Assembly: GCA_002422265.1 (NCBI GenBank)
Contig: DIUB01000086.1
Span: 1-10,947, forward strand
Source: Geobacter sp. UBA6169
GTDB lineage: Bacteria > Desulfobacterota > Desulfuromonadia > Geobacterales > Pseudopelobacteraceae
DNA length: 10,947 bases
Reading direction: 5' to 3'
Under the pieces are notes generated by a model that ran no database searches, was not told where the DNA came from, and was given only the letters and a program-made list of their open reading frames with translations. The translations under genes and the position numbers were made by a program. Shown here piece by piece: positions 1 to 8,900 of the stretch; the first letter of the stretch is position 1; each line of letters begins with the position of its first letter.

Positions 1-97
1 TGACACCGTTGTCCTGCCATACCTCGTATCTGACGGTACCGTTGCCACGTTTGCGGGAGACAGCGAATGATCGGTCGATGATCTTGATCTCAGGCAT
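1..97 (-). CDS. Hypothetical protein, N-terminal part only (possible TumE/DUF6516-like toxin)
   Basis: An open frame starts at an ATG (complement of 95-97) and runs off the left edge after 32 codons. The visible protein begins MPEIKIIDRSFAVSRKR and continues into a beta-strand-like stretch containing VRYEVWQDNGV. I do not firmly recognise it. The short basic start followed by RYEVW is loosely like the small TumE (DUF6516) toxin family, whose genes usually precede a helix-turn-helix antitoxin, but the diagnostic C-terminal half is outside the window. The gene is supported mainly by the strong promoter placed exactly in front of it. No Shine-Dalgarno sequence is present, and the predicted transcription start falls on the ATG, so the mRNA is probably leaderless. 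It is separated from ubiA by an 87-nt gap and looks like an independent unit. Confidence 0.55.
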   Translation of the reverse strand, partial: MPEIKIIDRSFAVSRKRGNGTVRYEVWQDNGV

Positions 98-117
98 GGC
101 TTCTTATACCATGCCTG
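91..117. promoter_or_regulatory. 9-bp inverted repeat flanking the -10 box and covering the start codon (putative operator)
   Basis: CAGGCATGG (91-99) and CCATGCCTG (109-117) are perfect inverted copies separated by 9 nt (100-108). The spacer holds most of the -10 hexamer, and one arm contains the ATG and second codon of the left-edge gene. The centre-to-centre distance between arms is 18 bp, under two helical turns, which suits a dimeric repressor. Because the predicted mRNA starts at the ATG, only one arm would be transcribed, so a DNA operator is more likely than an RNA hairpin. Confidence 0.6.
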
Positions 118-131
118 GGTATTGCTGACAA
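103..131 (-). promoter_or_regulatory. Near-consensus promoter with extended -10 for the left-edge gene
   Basis: On the minus strand, TTGTCA (complement of 126-131) is followed by 17 nt and then TATAAG (complement of 103-108). Each hexamer matches the sigma-70 consensus at 5 of 6 positions. A TGG directly before TATAAG forms an extended -10. Normal spacing puts the transcription start at about 95-98, on or next to the ATG at 97. A 14-bp imperfect palindrome at 125-138 (12 of 14 positions symmetric) overlaps the -35 element and could be a second protein-binding site. This is the best-looking promoter in the window. Confidence 0.7.
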
Positions 132-184
132 TTATCAGATTTCATTACAGCCGTACCCTCCCAGTCAGCAGTTCCTGCAATCCC

Positions 185-1045
185 CTACAGGAATACATCC
201 GCTGCAGTGGCAGCCAGAAAGGTCAGGCTGATGTAGCCATTCATGGTGAAGAAGGCGGCATCCAGCTCGGTCAGGTCACCGCCCCGCAGCAGCCAGTGTT
301 CATACAGCAGCATGGCAGCCATTGCAGCACTGCCGATCCAGAACCAGCCCCCCAGCCCCAGCAGAACAATCAGCCAGACCAGCAGGCCAACGGTGATCAG
401 GTGGAACAGACGGGAAAGCCAGAGCGTCCCGGTTACCCCGAATGCCACCGGAATGGAATACAGCCCCACGGAACGGTCATACTCAAGGTCCTGCAGGGCA
501 TAGAGCATGTCAAAGGCCGATACCCAGAACAACACGATCAGGCCCAGCACAATGGCAGGCAATTCGATCCTGCCTGTGAGCGCCACCCAGGCGCCGATCG
601 GTGCGGCAGCCAGACAGATACCCAGCACCACATGGGCCAGGGCGGTGAACCGCTTGCAGTAAGAGTAGAGCACCAGAAAGAACAGGGCGATGGGAGAGAG
701 CTTGAGGCAGAGCGGGTTCAGCATGGCGGCCGACCAAAGCAACAGTGCCACGGAGATGATAATCGCCCCGAACACCGCCCCTTTGGAGAGCAGCCCGGCC
801 GGGATAGCGCGGGTGGCAGTGCGGGGATTTTTGGCATCAATATCAGCATCGATCAGCCGGTTCATGGCCATGGCAGCGGTGCGGGCACCCACCATAGCCA
901 GGACGATAAACAGCAGCTGCCTTGCGCTGGGCAGGCCACGGATTGCCAGCAGCGCACCGGACAGGGCAAACGGCAGGGCAAAAATCGTGTGGGAAAACTT
1001 GATCATCTCCATGAAGATGGTGATCTTCTGCAGAACAGCGGTCAT
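185..1045 (-). CDS. ubiA: UbiA-family polyprenyltransferase (4-hydroxybenzoate polyprenyltransferase-like)
   Basis: This 286-residue integral membrane prenyltransferase would join a polyprenyl diphosphate to an aromatic acid in quinone synthesis. The first Asp-rich motif is N62-R63...D66...D70 followed by the NPRTATRAIP segment, and the second is D186-LEY-D190 followed by RSVGLYSIP. These are the Mg-diphosphate-binding motifs of the family. The YSYCKRFT stretch near residues 127-134 is also typical. About eight or nine hydrophobic helices are visible and the length is normal. The ATG overlaps the TGA of the penicillin-binding protein gene (ATGA), and an AAGGAG lies 11 nt upstream inside that gene. 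In an organism relying on menaquinone, and with ubiD in the same operon, the acceptor may be 1,4-dihydroxy-6-naphthoate (MqnP role) rather than 4-hydroxybenzoate. The family assignment is firm; the substrate is inferred. Confidence 0.93.
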   Translation of the reverse strand: MTAVLQKITIFMEMIKFSHTIFALPFALSGALLAIRGLPSARQLLFIVLAMVGARTAAMAMNRLIDADIDAKNPRTATRAIPAGLLSKGAVFGAIIISVALLLWSAAMLNPLCLKLSPIALFFLVLYSYCKRFTALAHVVLGICLAAAPIGAWVALTGRIELPAIVLGLIVLFWVSAFDMLYALQDLEYDRSVGLYSIPVAFGVTGTLWLSRLFHLITVGLLVWLIVLLGLGGWFWIGSAAMAAMLLYEHWLLRGGDLTELDAAFFTMNGYISLTFLAATAADVFL

Positions 1046-3030
1046 GGTGTAGCAGGCTCCTTGTCTTGTTGTGACGACTCCGATGCGCCCGGTGCAGTAC
1101 CACCGTCAGCAGGTTCCGGCTGCGGCAGCAGTTCAGTACCGCCATGCCGGGAACAGTACTGCGCCGGCTCGGTACCAACGCCAAACAGTTCCTGCTGCCG
1201 GACCGGGCAGTCCGGTGTTGCCAGCTGCCCGGTTGCGGGGTCAATGCTGAGTGACAACACGGTATCCGGCATGGCAAACGGTACAGCCGGCTTTCCGGCC
1301 AGGGCCTGGCGCATGAACCGCTCCCAGAGCGGCGCAGCCACCGCACCGCCAGTAAAGCCCCGGCCGCCGGGACGCGGCTGGTCATGCCCCACCCAGACGC
1401 CGGTTACCAGGGTCGGGCTGTAGCCGATAAACCAGGCATCACGGTAGTCATTGGTGGTGCCGGTCTTGCCTGCAAGCGGATACTGTCCGGCAAACCGGTG
1501 CAGGCCTTTGGCGGTACCGCTGAGCAGTACATCCTTGAGCATATCGGTCATCAGAAAGGCGGTAGCTGGCGACATCACTGTGGTTGCCTGCTGCGGCGGC
1601 GCCTCGGCCCAGTTCTTGCGGTAAACATCATAGATCCTGATGATACTGCGCGGCTCTGGCCGCAGACCGTTGTTGGCAAAGGGGGTATAGGCCAGAGTCA
1701 GGTCATGCAGGCTGACCTCTTCACTGCCCAGTGCCACGGAAAGATCCCGCAGCTGCAGCCCCAGCCCGGCCCTGGCGCTCAGCTCAGCAACGGCCTGGAG
1801 ACCAAGCCGGTCCAGCAGCTTGACCGCGATCACGTTGTTGGAAGATGACAGGGCCTGCCGCAGTGTCAGGCTACCGTGGCGTTTGCCGTCGTAGTTTCCG
1901 GGGGTCCAGGAACTACCTGCCAACCCGGCATAGCTGACCGGCGTGTCGTCCCAGGTGTCGGCAACAGTCATTCCCTGTTCCAGGGCAGCTGCATAGATAA
2001 ACGGCTTAAAGGCAGAACCGGGCTGCCGGCGTCCCTGCAAAGCCCGGTTGAAGGGGGCTTTCAGGTAATCAGTACCGCCCGCTGCTGCCAACAGGTGGCC
2101 GTTGTGCGGATCAATCGCCACCAGCGCCCCCTGCAGCTGGGGATCCAGGCGCGGAACTCCTTCCCGGATGACCTGCTCAGCCTGCAGTTGCAGTGGCAGG
2201 TCCAAGGCAGCAGTCACCTCCAGCCCCCCCTGCTCGATAACACCGGCACCGTATCGTTCCTGCAGCGTACTGCGTACCAGGGCAAGGTACCAGAGTGCAC
2301 GGTTGGGCGGCACCGGGGCAACGGTCTTTTTCTGCAGCTGCTGCAGCTGCCGTTGTGACAGGACCCCGGTCTCAACCATCCGCTGCAGCACAATCGCCCG
2401 GCGCCGGGCAACCTCAACGGTCTTGGCCAGCGGATTATAGCGGCCGGGATTCTTGGGAATGCCGGCCAGCAGTGCGCACTCAACCTCATTCAGCTCTTCA
2501 GGATTCTTGTCAAAATAGATCCGCGCTGCCTGGGCAATGCCCCAGGCACCGTTGCCGTAGTAGATCTCGTTCAGATACATCTCCAGTATCTGTTTTTTGC
2601 TGTACTTTTTTTCCAGCTCCAGGGCCAGCAGCCCTTCGTTGACCTTTCGATCAAAGGTCTTTTCCGCTGAAAGGTATTTGTTCTTGATCAGCTGCTGGGT
2701 GATGGTGGAGCCCCCTTCGGCCAGACGCCCTTTTACCACGTTCTTGATGGCTGCCCGGGCAATCCCCCGCAGGTCAACACCGCCGTGCTCGTAAAAACGG
2801 GCATCTTCCACCGCCACCACGGCCTGCTGCAGAAAGAGCGGAATCCGATCAATACTGACCCAGTAGCGTTTCTCCGGCAAGAGCCGCCCGACAAAGCGGC
2901 TCTGATGATCAAAGACCTTGATGGACCGGTAGCCGGTCGGCAGGTGCGGGTAGGCACCAAGCGGCTCCTGCGCCTGCAACGGCACAGCCAACAATACGAA
3001 CAGGCCAATCAGCAACAGATAACGGATCAC
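1042..3030 (-). CDS. Class A (bifunctional) penicillin-binding protein, PBP1A family
   Basis: This 662-residue periplasmic enzyme polymerises lipid II glycan (GT51 domain, about 50-220) and cross-links peptides (transpeptidase domain, about 300-580). GT51 motifs present are E75-D76...F79..H82-G, GGSTITQQ at 106-113, RKVNE at 128-132 (second catalytic Glu, E132), YLNEIYYGNG and the AARIYF segment. Transpeptidase motifs are S339-AF-K342, S397-N-N399 and K522-TGT, so both activities look intact. C608 and C626 near the C terminus could form a disulfide. The protein is short for the family. Its N terminus (MIR, about 14 hydrophobic residues, then PLQA-QE) looks more like a cleavable signal peptide than the usual cytoplasmic tail plus anchor. 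The start is GTG, overlapping the ubiD stop as GTGA, with AAGGAG 11 nt upstream. The gene sits between the two quinone genes. Confidence 0.95.
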   Translation of the reverse strand: MIRYLLLIGLFVLLAVPLQAQEPLGAYPHLPTGYRSIKVFDHQSRFVGRLLPEKRYWVSIDRIPLFLQQAVVAVEDARFYEHGGVDLRGIARAAIKNVVKGRLAEGGSTITQQLIKNKYLSAEKTFDRKVNEGLLALELEKKYSKKQILEMYLNEIYYGNGAWGIAQAARIYFDKNPEELNEVECALLAGIPKNPGRYNPLAKTVEVARRRAIVLQRMVETGVLSQRQLQQLQKKTVAPVPPNRALWYLALVRSTLQERYGAGVIEQGGLEVTAALDLPLQLQAEQVIREGVPRLDPQLQGALVAIDPHNGHLLAAAGGTDYLKAPFNRALQGRRQPGSAFKPFIYAAALEQGMTVADTWDDTPVSYAGLAGSSWTPGNYDGKRHGSLTLRQALSSSNNVIAVKLLDRLGLQAVAELSARAGLGLQLRDLSVALGSEEVSLHDLTLAYTPFANNGLRPEPRSIIRIYDVYRKNWAEAPPQQATTVMSPATAFLMTDMLKDVLLSGTAKGLHRFAGQYPLAGKTGTTNDYRDAWFIGYSPTLVTGVWVGHDQPRPGGRGFTGGAVAAPLWERFMRQALAGKPAVPFAMPDTVLSLSIDPATGQLATPDCPVRQQELFGVGTEPAQYCSRHGGTELLPQPEPADGGTAPGASESSQQDKEPATP
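1057..1062 (-). promoter_or_regulatory. Ribosome binding site for ubiA inside the upstream gene
   Basis: AAGGAG on the minus strand lies 11 nt before the ubiA ATG and is formed by the Lys-Glu codons near the C terminus of the penicillin-binding protein. With the ATGA overlap it supports translational coupling and fixes the ubiA start. Confidence 0.75.
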
Positions 3031-4421
3031 AGCAGACCATACTCCTTCCAGCGTTCTGACACCAGACGGCCAATCGGCCCTTCTTCCAGCAGCTCACCCG
3101 GCTGTTTGCGGGTTGCATCCAGGGCAAGACGTGCCCCGGTACTATCCGCCACCAGATCGGTCTGCCAGTCTGCCTCATTGACCACCTGCCAGGTCACCCG
3201 CAGCAGGTCACCAGGCGCAACCGCTGCCGCATCCACCAGTACCAGCAAACGAGCCGTGCTGAACCAGGGCAGCTGCCACAGCCGCCGGATGATGGTACGC
3301 ACCTGCAGCGGATCAGAGGTTTCCAGCGCAATCACGGCGCTGTTGCGAAAGACCCAGGCCAGTGGCAGACAGAGATCCCGCACCCCCGGCACCAGTTGCC
3401 GCACCAGGGCAGCCAGCAAACGCTCCCACCCCAGCATCATCCAGCAATCTTCCTGTGGCGGCGGACCTACCACGGTAATGGGAATGATCGGCGCGTTGCG
3501 CCGGGTAATACGGGTTATGGTCACCCGGGCAGCACTGCCAACAGCAGCATAGCGACCGGTATGATTGCCAAACGGCCCTTCCAACAGGGTCTCGTCCGGT
3601 TCGGCAAACCCCTCCAGCACCAGCTCCGCATCGGCTGGTACCTGCAACGGGCCGTGCATACAGCCGGTTACGGCAATGGGCTGCCCTTGCAGCCAGCCGG
3701 CAAAGCAGAGTTCATCCAGCCCCGGCGGCAACGGCCAGGCAGCGGCCAGGGTCAGACAGGGGGGTCCGCCCAGCACAATCGCAATCGGCATCCGTTCCTT
3801 ACGGGTCTTAAACAGCTGATGGTGCTGATCAGCACCGCTTCCGTGTCGCCAGCGGATTGCCATGGTACGGCGATCATGGATCTGGCAACGGTAGATACCG
3901 CAGTTGGGAGATGAGCCATCCGGTGCAGCAGTGAAGACCTGTCCCAGCGTAATATAGCGACCGGTACCGGCAAGGGCACCGTCACCGGGCCAGTTCTGCG
4001 GAAACGGCAACTGCAGCAGATCAACCTCTTTGCTTGCCTGCTCCCGGCAGGGCGGGTCGATAACAGTCACCGGCCGGCAGCTGATCAGGGCCGGATGTTG
4101 GTTGAGCTGCTCACCCAGGCTAACCAGGTCAACCTCCGGCAGTGTCTCCAGCAGCACCTCAAAGGCACCACCCAGATGTGCCGTACCCCGGGCACCCAGG
4201 ACCGCCTCCATCCGTCTGACCGAACCGAACAGGTTGGCAGCCACCGGCAGCCCGGCAGCACCCGGCTGCTCAAACAAAAGCGCCGGCCCACCTGCCGGAC
4301 CAGCGCTCACCCGCCTGACTATGGTGGCCAACTCACCTTCCAGCCGGACCGGAACCGCTACCCGCTGCAGCTCTCCCGTAGCCTCCAGCTGCCTGATCAA
4401 ACCCTGCAGGGACGGCCGCAT
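3027..4421 (-). CDS. ubiD: UbiD-family decarboxylase (menaquinone biosynthesis type)
   Basis: This 464-residue cytoplasmic non-oxidative decarboxylase of the UbiD family needs prenylated FMN made by a UbiX partner, which is not in this window. Family marks in order are GDG...GRYITLGQVF (about 146-163), CGIYRCQIHDRRT (174-186, with the Arg expected to contact the cofactor at R178), MPIAIVLGG-PP (211-221), VPADAELVLEG (261-271) and EGPFGNHTGRY (281-291), the last two carrying the acidic residues of the active site. The C-terminal LALDATRK stretch (432-439) is also typical. The GRYIT/VFT and MPIAIVLGG segments resemble the menaquinone-type decarboxylases more than E. coli UbiD, so an MqnL-like role on a naphthoate intermediate is a good alternative. 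The ATG lies 2 nt after the glgA stop, preceded only by a weak GGGG. Its stop overlaps the GTG of the next gene. The family call is firm; the substrate is inferred. Confidence 0.93.
   Translation of the reverse strand: MRPSLQGLIRQLEATGELQRVAVPVRLEGELATIVRRVSAGPAGGPALLFEQPGAAGLPVAANLFGSVRRMEAVLGARGTAHLGGAFEVLLETLPEVDLVSLGEQLNQHPALISCRPVTVIDPPCREQASKEVDLLQLPFPQNWPGDGALAGTGRYITLGQVFTAAPDGSSPNCGIYRCQIHDRRTMAIRWRHGSGADQHHQLFKTRKERMPIAIVLGGPPCLTLAAAWPLPPGLDELCFAGWLQGQPIAVTGCMHGPLQVPADAELVLEGFAEPDETLLEGPFGNHTGRYAAVGSAARVTITRITRRNAPIIPITVVGPPPQEDCWMMLGWERLLAALVRQLVPGVRDLCLPLAWVFRNSAVIALETSDPLQVRTIIRRLWQLPWFSTARLLVLVDAAAVAPGDLLRVTWQVVNEADWQTDLVADSTGARLALDATRKQPGELLEEGPIGRLVSERWKEYGLL
3042..3047 (-). 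promoter_or_regulatory. Ribosome binding site for the penicillin-binding protein gene inside ubiD
   Basis: AAGGAG on the minus strand is encoded by the Lys-Glu codons at the end of UbiD, 11 nt before the GTG start. Sequence and spacing are the same as at the next junction (before ubiA), which supports the GTG as the true start. Confidence 0.75.
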
Positions 4422-4423
4422 GG

Positions 4424-5935
4424 CTAACCCCGTTTCCGCACCAGGGCGTCAGCGTACAGCTGTTCATACCGGCAGGCCGCCTCCTGCCAGGTAAACCGCT
4501 TGGCCATACCGTTGCGACGCAGGGCAGCCAAACCGGTCTGATTGTTGTAGAAGGTCCAGGTGGCCCAGCCCACGGTATTGAACAGTGCCGAGGCCGTATG
4601 GCTCCAGAACTTGAAACCGTCGCCGGTCAGGGTTGCCTCATCAAAATTCTCAATACTATCGTCCAGTCCGCCGGTGGCCCGGACAATCGGCGGCGTGCCG
4701 TAGGCCAGGGAATACATCTGGTTCAGACCGCACGGTTCAAAGGCAGACGGCATCAGGAAAAAATCCGAGCCTGCCTCAACCAGGTGGGCCAGTGCGTTGT
4801 CATACCCGATAAAGCAGCCCACCTTGTCCGGGTGTCGGTGGGCCATGCCGCCAAAAAAGAAATGGGCCCAGGGCTCACCGTTACCCACCACCACCACCTG
4901 CAGATCCAGCTTGATCATCTCATGGATCGCCTCTGCCAAGAGATCAGTCCCTTTTTGGGAAACCATGCGCGACACCACCCCGAACAGCGGCACATCCAGT
5001 TCCGGCAGGTTAAACCGCCGCTGCAGCTCACGTTTACAGATCGCCTTGCCGGAGAGGTCATCAATGGTATAGGTGGCCGGCAGGTACCGATCCCTGGCCG
5101 GGTTCCACTCATCATAGTCCACCCCGTTCAGGATGCCGTACAGATCAGCAGCCCGCTGCGCCACAACACTCTCCAGCCCCCAGCCGTAGGCCGGTGTCTG
5201 AATCTCACGGGCATAGCCCTGACTTACCGTGTTCAGCAGGGTGGCGTGGCAGAGCCCCCCTTTCAGCAGGTTGACCTGATCATCCTGCTCCAGTTCAAGA
5301 AAGGTAAAATGGCCCCAGCCGACCCCCAGCACCTCCATCAGGCCGGGATAGAATGTGCCCTGGTGCTGCATGTTGTGGATGGTCAGGATTGAGGCGGCCT
5401 GGGCCAGGCAGGGATCGTTGCGGTAGAGTGTATTCAGAAACAATGGCATGGCAGCGGTGTGCCAGTCGTGAGCATGCAGGATGTCGGGCTTCCAGTCCAG
5501 CAGCTTGGGCAGCTCCATGGCAGCCCGGGAAAGGAAGACATAGCGGTTATCATTGTCCAGAAAACTGACGTTGTTGACCCCGTAGATGCCGTCCCTGCCG
5601 TAGAGCCCCTCATGTTCAAGCAAGTAGACCGGCACCTCGCTTTTGGGTAACCGCCCCTCCCAGACACCGCAATACATGTCGCCAATGATCCCCATCGGCA
5701 CCACCAGGGTGCCGGGCAGCATCTTCAGGTCGTAGCGCTGCGGATCAATACTGTAGTAACGGGGCAGTACCACCCGCACATCGTGCCCCAGGTCATGCAG
5801 GTAGCGGGGCAGGTCACCCACCACCTCCCCCAGACCACCGGTTTTGGCATAGGGCGCCGCCTCTGAGGCGGCAAACAGGATATTGAGTGGTGCCTGCCGA
5901 CTGGCGGTCAGCTCCTGCTTGCTCTGTCTACTCAC
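4424..5935 (-). CDS. glgA: Glycogen synthase (ADP-glucose type, GT5)
   Basis: The 503-residue product transfers glucose from ADP-glucose to the non-reducing end of alpha-1,4-glucan, building glycogen in the cytoplasm. The GT5 signature K31-TGGLGEVVGDLP follows the usual ILFAASEAAPYA strand. Further marks are HAHDWHT (154-160), TIHNMQHQG (185-193), ILNGVDYDEWNP (268-279), SRMVSQKG (322-329) and FE400-PCGLNQMYSLAYGT followed by RATGGLDDS, which holds the catalytic and nucleotide-sugar-binding residues. The length is normal. The start is GTG, giving a 16- to 17-residue N-terminal extension before the conserved core. It overlaps the kinase stop as GTGA and has AAGGGAG 8 nt upstream. No other glg gene is visible here. 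Translation is probably coupled to the kinase gene. Confidence 0.96.
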   Translation of the reverse strand: MSRQSKQELTASRQAPLNILFAASEAAPYAKTGGLGEVVGDLPRYLHDLGHDVRVVLPRYYSIDPQRYDLKMLPGTLVVPMGIIGDMYCGVWEGRLPKSEVPVYLLEHEGLYGRDGIYGVNNVSFLDNDNRYVFLSRAAMELPKLLDWKPDILHAHDWHTAAMPLFLNTLYRNDPCLAQAASILTIHNMQHQGTFYPGLMEVLGVGWGHFTFLELEQDDQVNLLKGGLCHATLLNTVSQGYAREIQTPAYGWGLESVVAQRAADLYGILNGVDYDEWNPARDRYLPATYTIDDLSGKAICKRELQRRFNLPELDVPLFGVVSRMVSQKGTDLLAEAIHEMIKLDLQVVVVGNGEPWAHFFFGGMAHRHPDKVGCFIGYDNALAHLVEAGSDFFLMPSAFEPCGLNQMYSLAYGTPPIVRATGGLDDSIENFDEATLTGDGFKFWSHTASALFNTVGWATWTFYNNQTGLAALRRNGMAKRFTWQEAACRYEQLYADALVRKRG

Positions 5936-8900
5936 GCTGACAACTCCCTTTCAATAACAGACGCCGTGCGTTGCAGCTGCAGTTCCAGCTCAGGCAGCAG
6001 GGCTCGGGCCTCGGTCAGATTTCCGGCACGGGCCGTCTTTTCCATGGCAGCGGCCACAGCCATGATGTCCCGCCCTCCCACTGAGCCCGACTCACCTTTC
6101 AGGCCGTGTGCCACACCTACCAGGGCTTCGGTATCACCCTGTTGCAGCAATTCCCTGATCCTGACCAGCTTTTGCGGGGCGCTCTCAAGATAAATCCGGT
6201 AGACATCCAGCAACACATCGCTACACCCCAGATCATGGTAATTCTTCTGCTGGTAATCGCGGTCCAACGGATCATCTGCGTTCGCCACCGCTACTGTTCT
6301 TGCAGGTATCATTGCTGTCTCCTCCTGGGCGTGTCCCGGCAGCAGGCGCTGCAAGACCTCCACCAGCTTATCAACTTCAATCGGTTTGGATAGGTACTCA
6401 CTCATACCGGCAGCCAGACATTGCTCCCGATCGGTTGTCAGGGCATGGGCGGTCATGGCAACCACCGGAATTGCCGGGTCAACACCTGCATGACGGCCAC
6501 TACGGATCTCGCGTACCGCCTGATAGCCGTCCATCACCGGCATGGATATATCGGTAATTACCAGATCATAGCCCTCTTTTGCCAGTTCAGCAAGCAACTG
6601 CCCGCCATGTTCAACCGTCGTAACCCGGTGCCCCATGGTCTCCAGCAGGCGGCTCAACACCAGACGATTGACCGGCTGATCTTCAGCCAGCAGGATCTTC
6701 AACCGCTGCTGAGCAGGCTTCAGACGGTTCTGCTCAACAGACAGGTTCTCCAGATCTTCAGGCGCCGCCGGCATGAACGGCAGCTCTACCCTGAAAGCGG
6801 AACCCTGGCCCGGTGCTGAAGTCACCCCGATGGTCCCCCCCATCAGTTCGGTCAGGCTTCTGCAGATGGTCAGCCCCAGTCCGGTACCGCCAAACTGGCG
6901 GGTGGTGGAGCTATCGGCCTGAATAAACATCTCAAAGATCCGGGCCTGCTTTTCAGGAGCAATGCCGATACCGGTATCATGCACCACAAAGGCGATCCTG
7001 ACGGCACCGTCATCCTGATCAGGCAGCAGCCGTTCCACGGTTAGTGAGACCTCACCTTGCGGCGTGAATTTGATTGCGTTGTTCAACAGGTTGGCCAGTA
7101 CCTGCCGCAGCCGGTCAGGATCGCCCACCACCATCTCAGGCAGGTGGGCCCCGGTGGTACAGTGCAGTTGCAGCCCTTGCTTCACGGCAACCGTGCGGTA
7201 GAGTGTTGCCAGCGAATCCAGCAGCCTGCGCAGACTGAAAGACACCGGGCTGAGTTCAAGACTGTGGGCCTCGATTTTGGAAAAATCCAGAATATCATTG
7301 ATGATCAGTAACAGCGATTCAGCAGAGTCTGCGGCATGATCAAGCAGCAACTGCTGCTCATCCGTCAGCCCCGACTGTTTCAGCAGGGCATGGATCCCCA
7401 TGATACCGTTCATCGGGGTGCGGATCTCATGGCTCATAACCGCCACAAAACGGCTTTTGGCCTCATTGGCCTCTTCGGCGGCCTGCTTTGCCTGCACCAG
7501 CTCCCGGGTCCGTTCTTCAATCCGCGTCTCAAGCTGCTCATTGAGCGTCTTCAGTTCGGTAAAGGCCTGGCCGAGACTTTCAGCCATCCCCCGGACGTTG
7601 GTACTCAGTTCACCAATTTCTCGCAGAAAAGTCGGCTTGGGCCAGACCGGCATATCCCCGCGGCTGATCTGCATGGGCAGCTGCTCGGTCACCTGCCGCA
7701 GCCGGAGGGTTGTCAGCGTCATTCCCCCGGTGGCAAGCCGGGTCGCCATGCAGACCAGCAGCATCAGGCCCAGAATCATACCCATCTCGCGGGCGGCCCG
7801 CTGATTCAGTTCTTTCAGCCCGGGCCGGTACGGCACCGTCACCTGCAAATCCCATTGCGCCGTGCCGGTCAGGGGAACCCGATTGCACAGCTCGGCCTGA
7901 TCCATCACAGCCAGCCACGGCAGGCCCGGGCGCTTCTGCGGGTGACGTGTCGACAGCCCCTGCGACGCTGCCTTGAAAAGGCCGGTACCTGCAATCAGCG
8001 GCTGCCCGTCATTATCAATGACATGCACTGCAACCCCGCGTCGGGCACTGACAAATTCACTTCGTTTCTGCAAACGTTCCAGCGGTATCAGGCCGGTGGC
8101 AACACCAACCACACTGCCGTTGCGGATGATCGGCTGACCAACCGGGGCCACCGGTTCTCCCGGACCGTTGGCGGTCTCCATGCGGATCAGGTTGCCCAGA
8201 TACGGCCTGCCGTTCTGCAACGGCATCTGAATGTGGGGTCGGTTGGAAAAACGGGCCGGCGTTATCAGCTTGCCCAAAACCTGCAGGTCAGGATCATGGG
8301 CTACCTCATGCCCCTGCTGGTCAAACAGCCCCACACGCCTCAATTCATGGTCCGTATTTCTGATCAGCGTCAGCAGATATCTGGTCTGGGGATCCTCCTG
8401 CAACGGCAGGGCCACCTCGGCAGCCAGGGATGCGACCGATCGCATCCTTTGCTGCAGCCATTCTCCCAACAAAAGCTGGGTGGCCTCGGTCACCTGGCTT
8501 GCGGTCCGGTGCAGCATGGCCTGATGCTGCTGTTCACCGGCACGCAGACCGAACAACAGCATCAGCATCGGAGGGATGTAGACTGCAGCGGTTACCAGCA
8601 AGGTCAACGCTTCAACAAATGATATCCGGTACTCAGGCAAACCGGTCCGCACAAAACAGCGGTAACGGATCGCCACAATCACCAGTGCTGCCAGCTGGGC
8701 ATTAAACACACCGTTCAGGCCGCAGCGCAGGGCAATCACCAACGCCACATGCGTCGGCACCTCCAGGAGCAGCGTATAGCCTGCCAGCACCAGCGGTATG
8801 CCAAGCAGCAGCCAGTACAGCATCACTGCCTGGGTCAGACGCAGCTTTTTGCGCTGCAGCAGGGCGCCTACTACCAGCGGCTCAAGGCACAGCACCGTAA

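Noticed and set aside
165..187. Possible terminator hairpin at the ubiA stop codon
   Set aside because: A 6-bp stem with one wobble pair can be drawn, but no T run follows it, so it does not meet the form of an intrinsic terminator.
122..1423. Long plus-strand open frame antisense to ubiA and the end of the penicillin-binding protein gene
   Set aside because: The product is rich in Gln, His, Gly and Pro with no recognisable motif or hydrophobic pattern, and it spans the junction of two well-supported minus-strand genes. It fits a GC-rich antisense artefact.
2331..2350. Tandem CTGCAGCTG repeat
   Set aside because: It encodes the Gln/Leu-rich helix LQQLQ of the penicillin-binding protein and needs no other explanation.
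2785..3552. Plus-strand open frame across the ubiD/penicillin-binding protein junction
   Set aside because: It is Ser/Arg-rich without any domain marks and is fully covered by two confident genes on the other strand.
4598..5392. Plus-strand open frame antisense to glgA
   Set aside because: No family motif is visible, and it lies entirely within the conserved glgA frame.
7336..8622. Long plus-strand open frame antisense to the hybrid kinase
   Set aside because: The composition is the same Gln/His-rich antisense type and the complementary strand encodes a clearly conserved kinase and Cache region.
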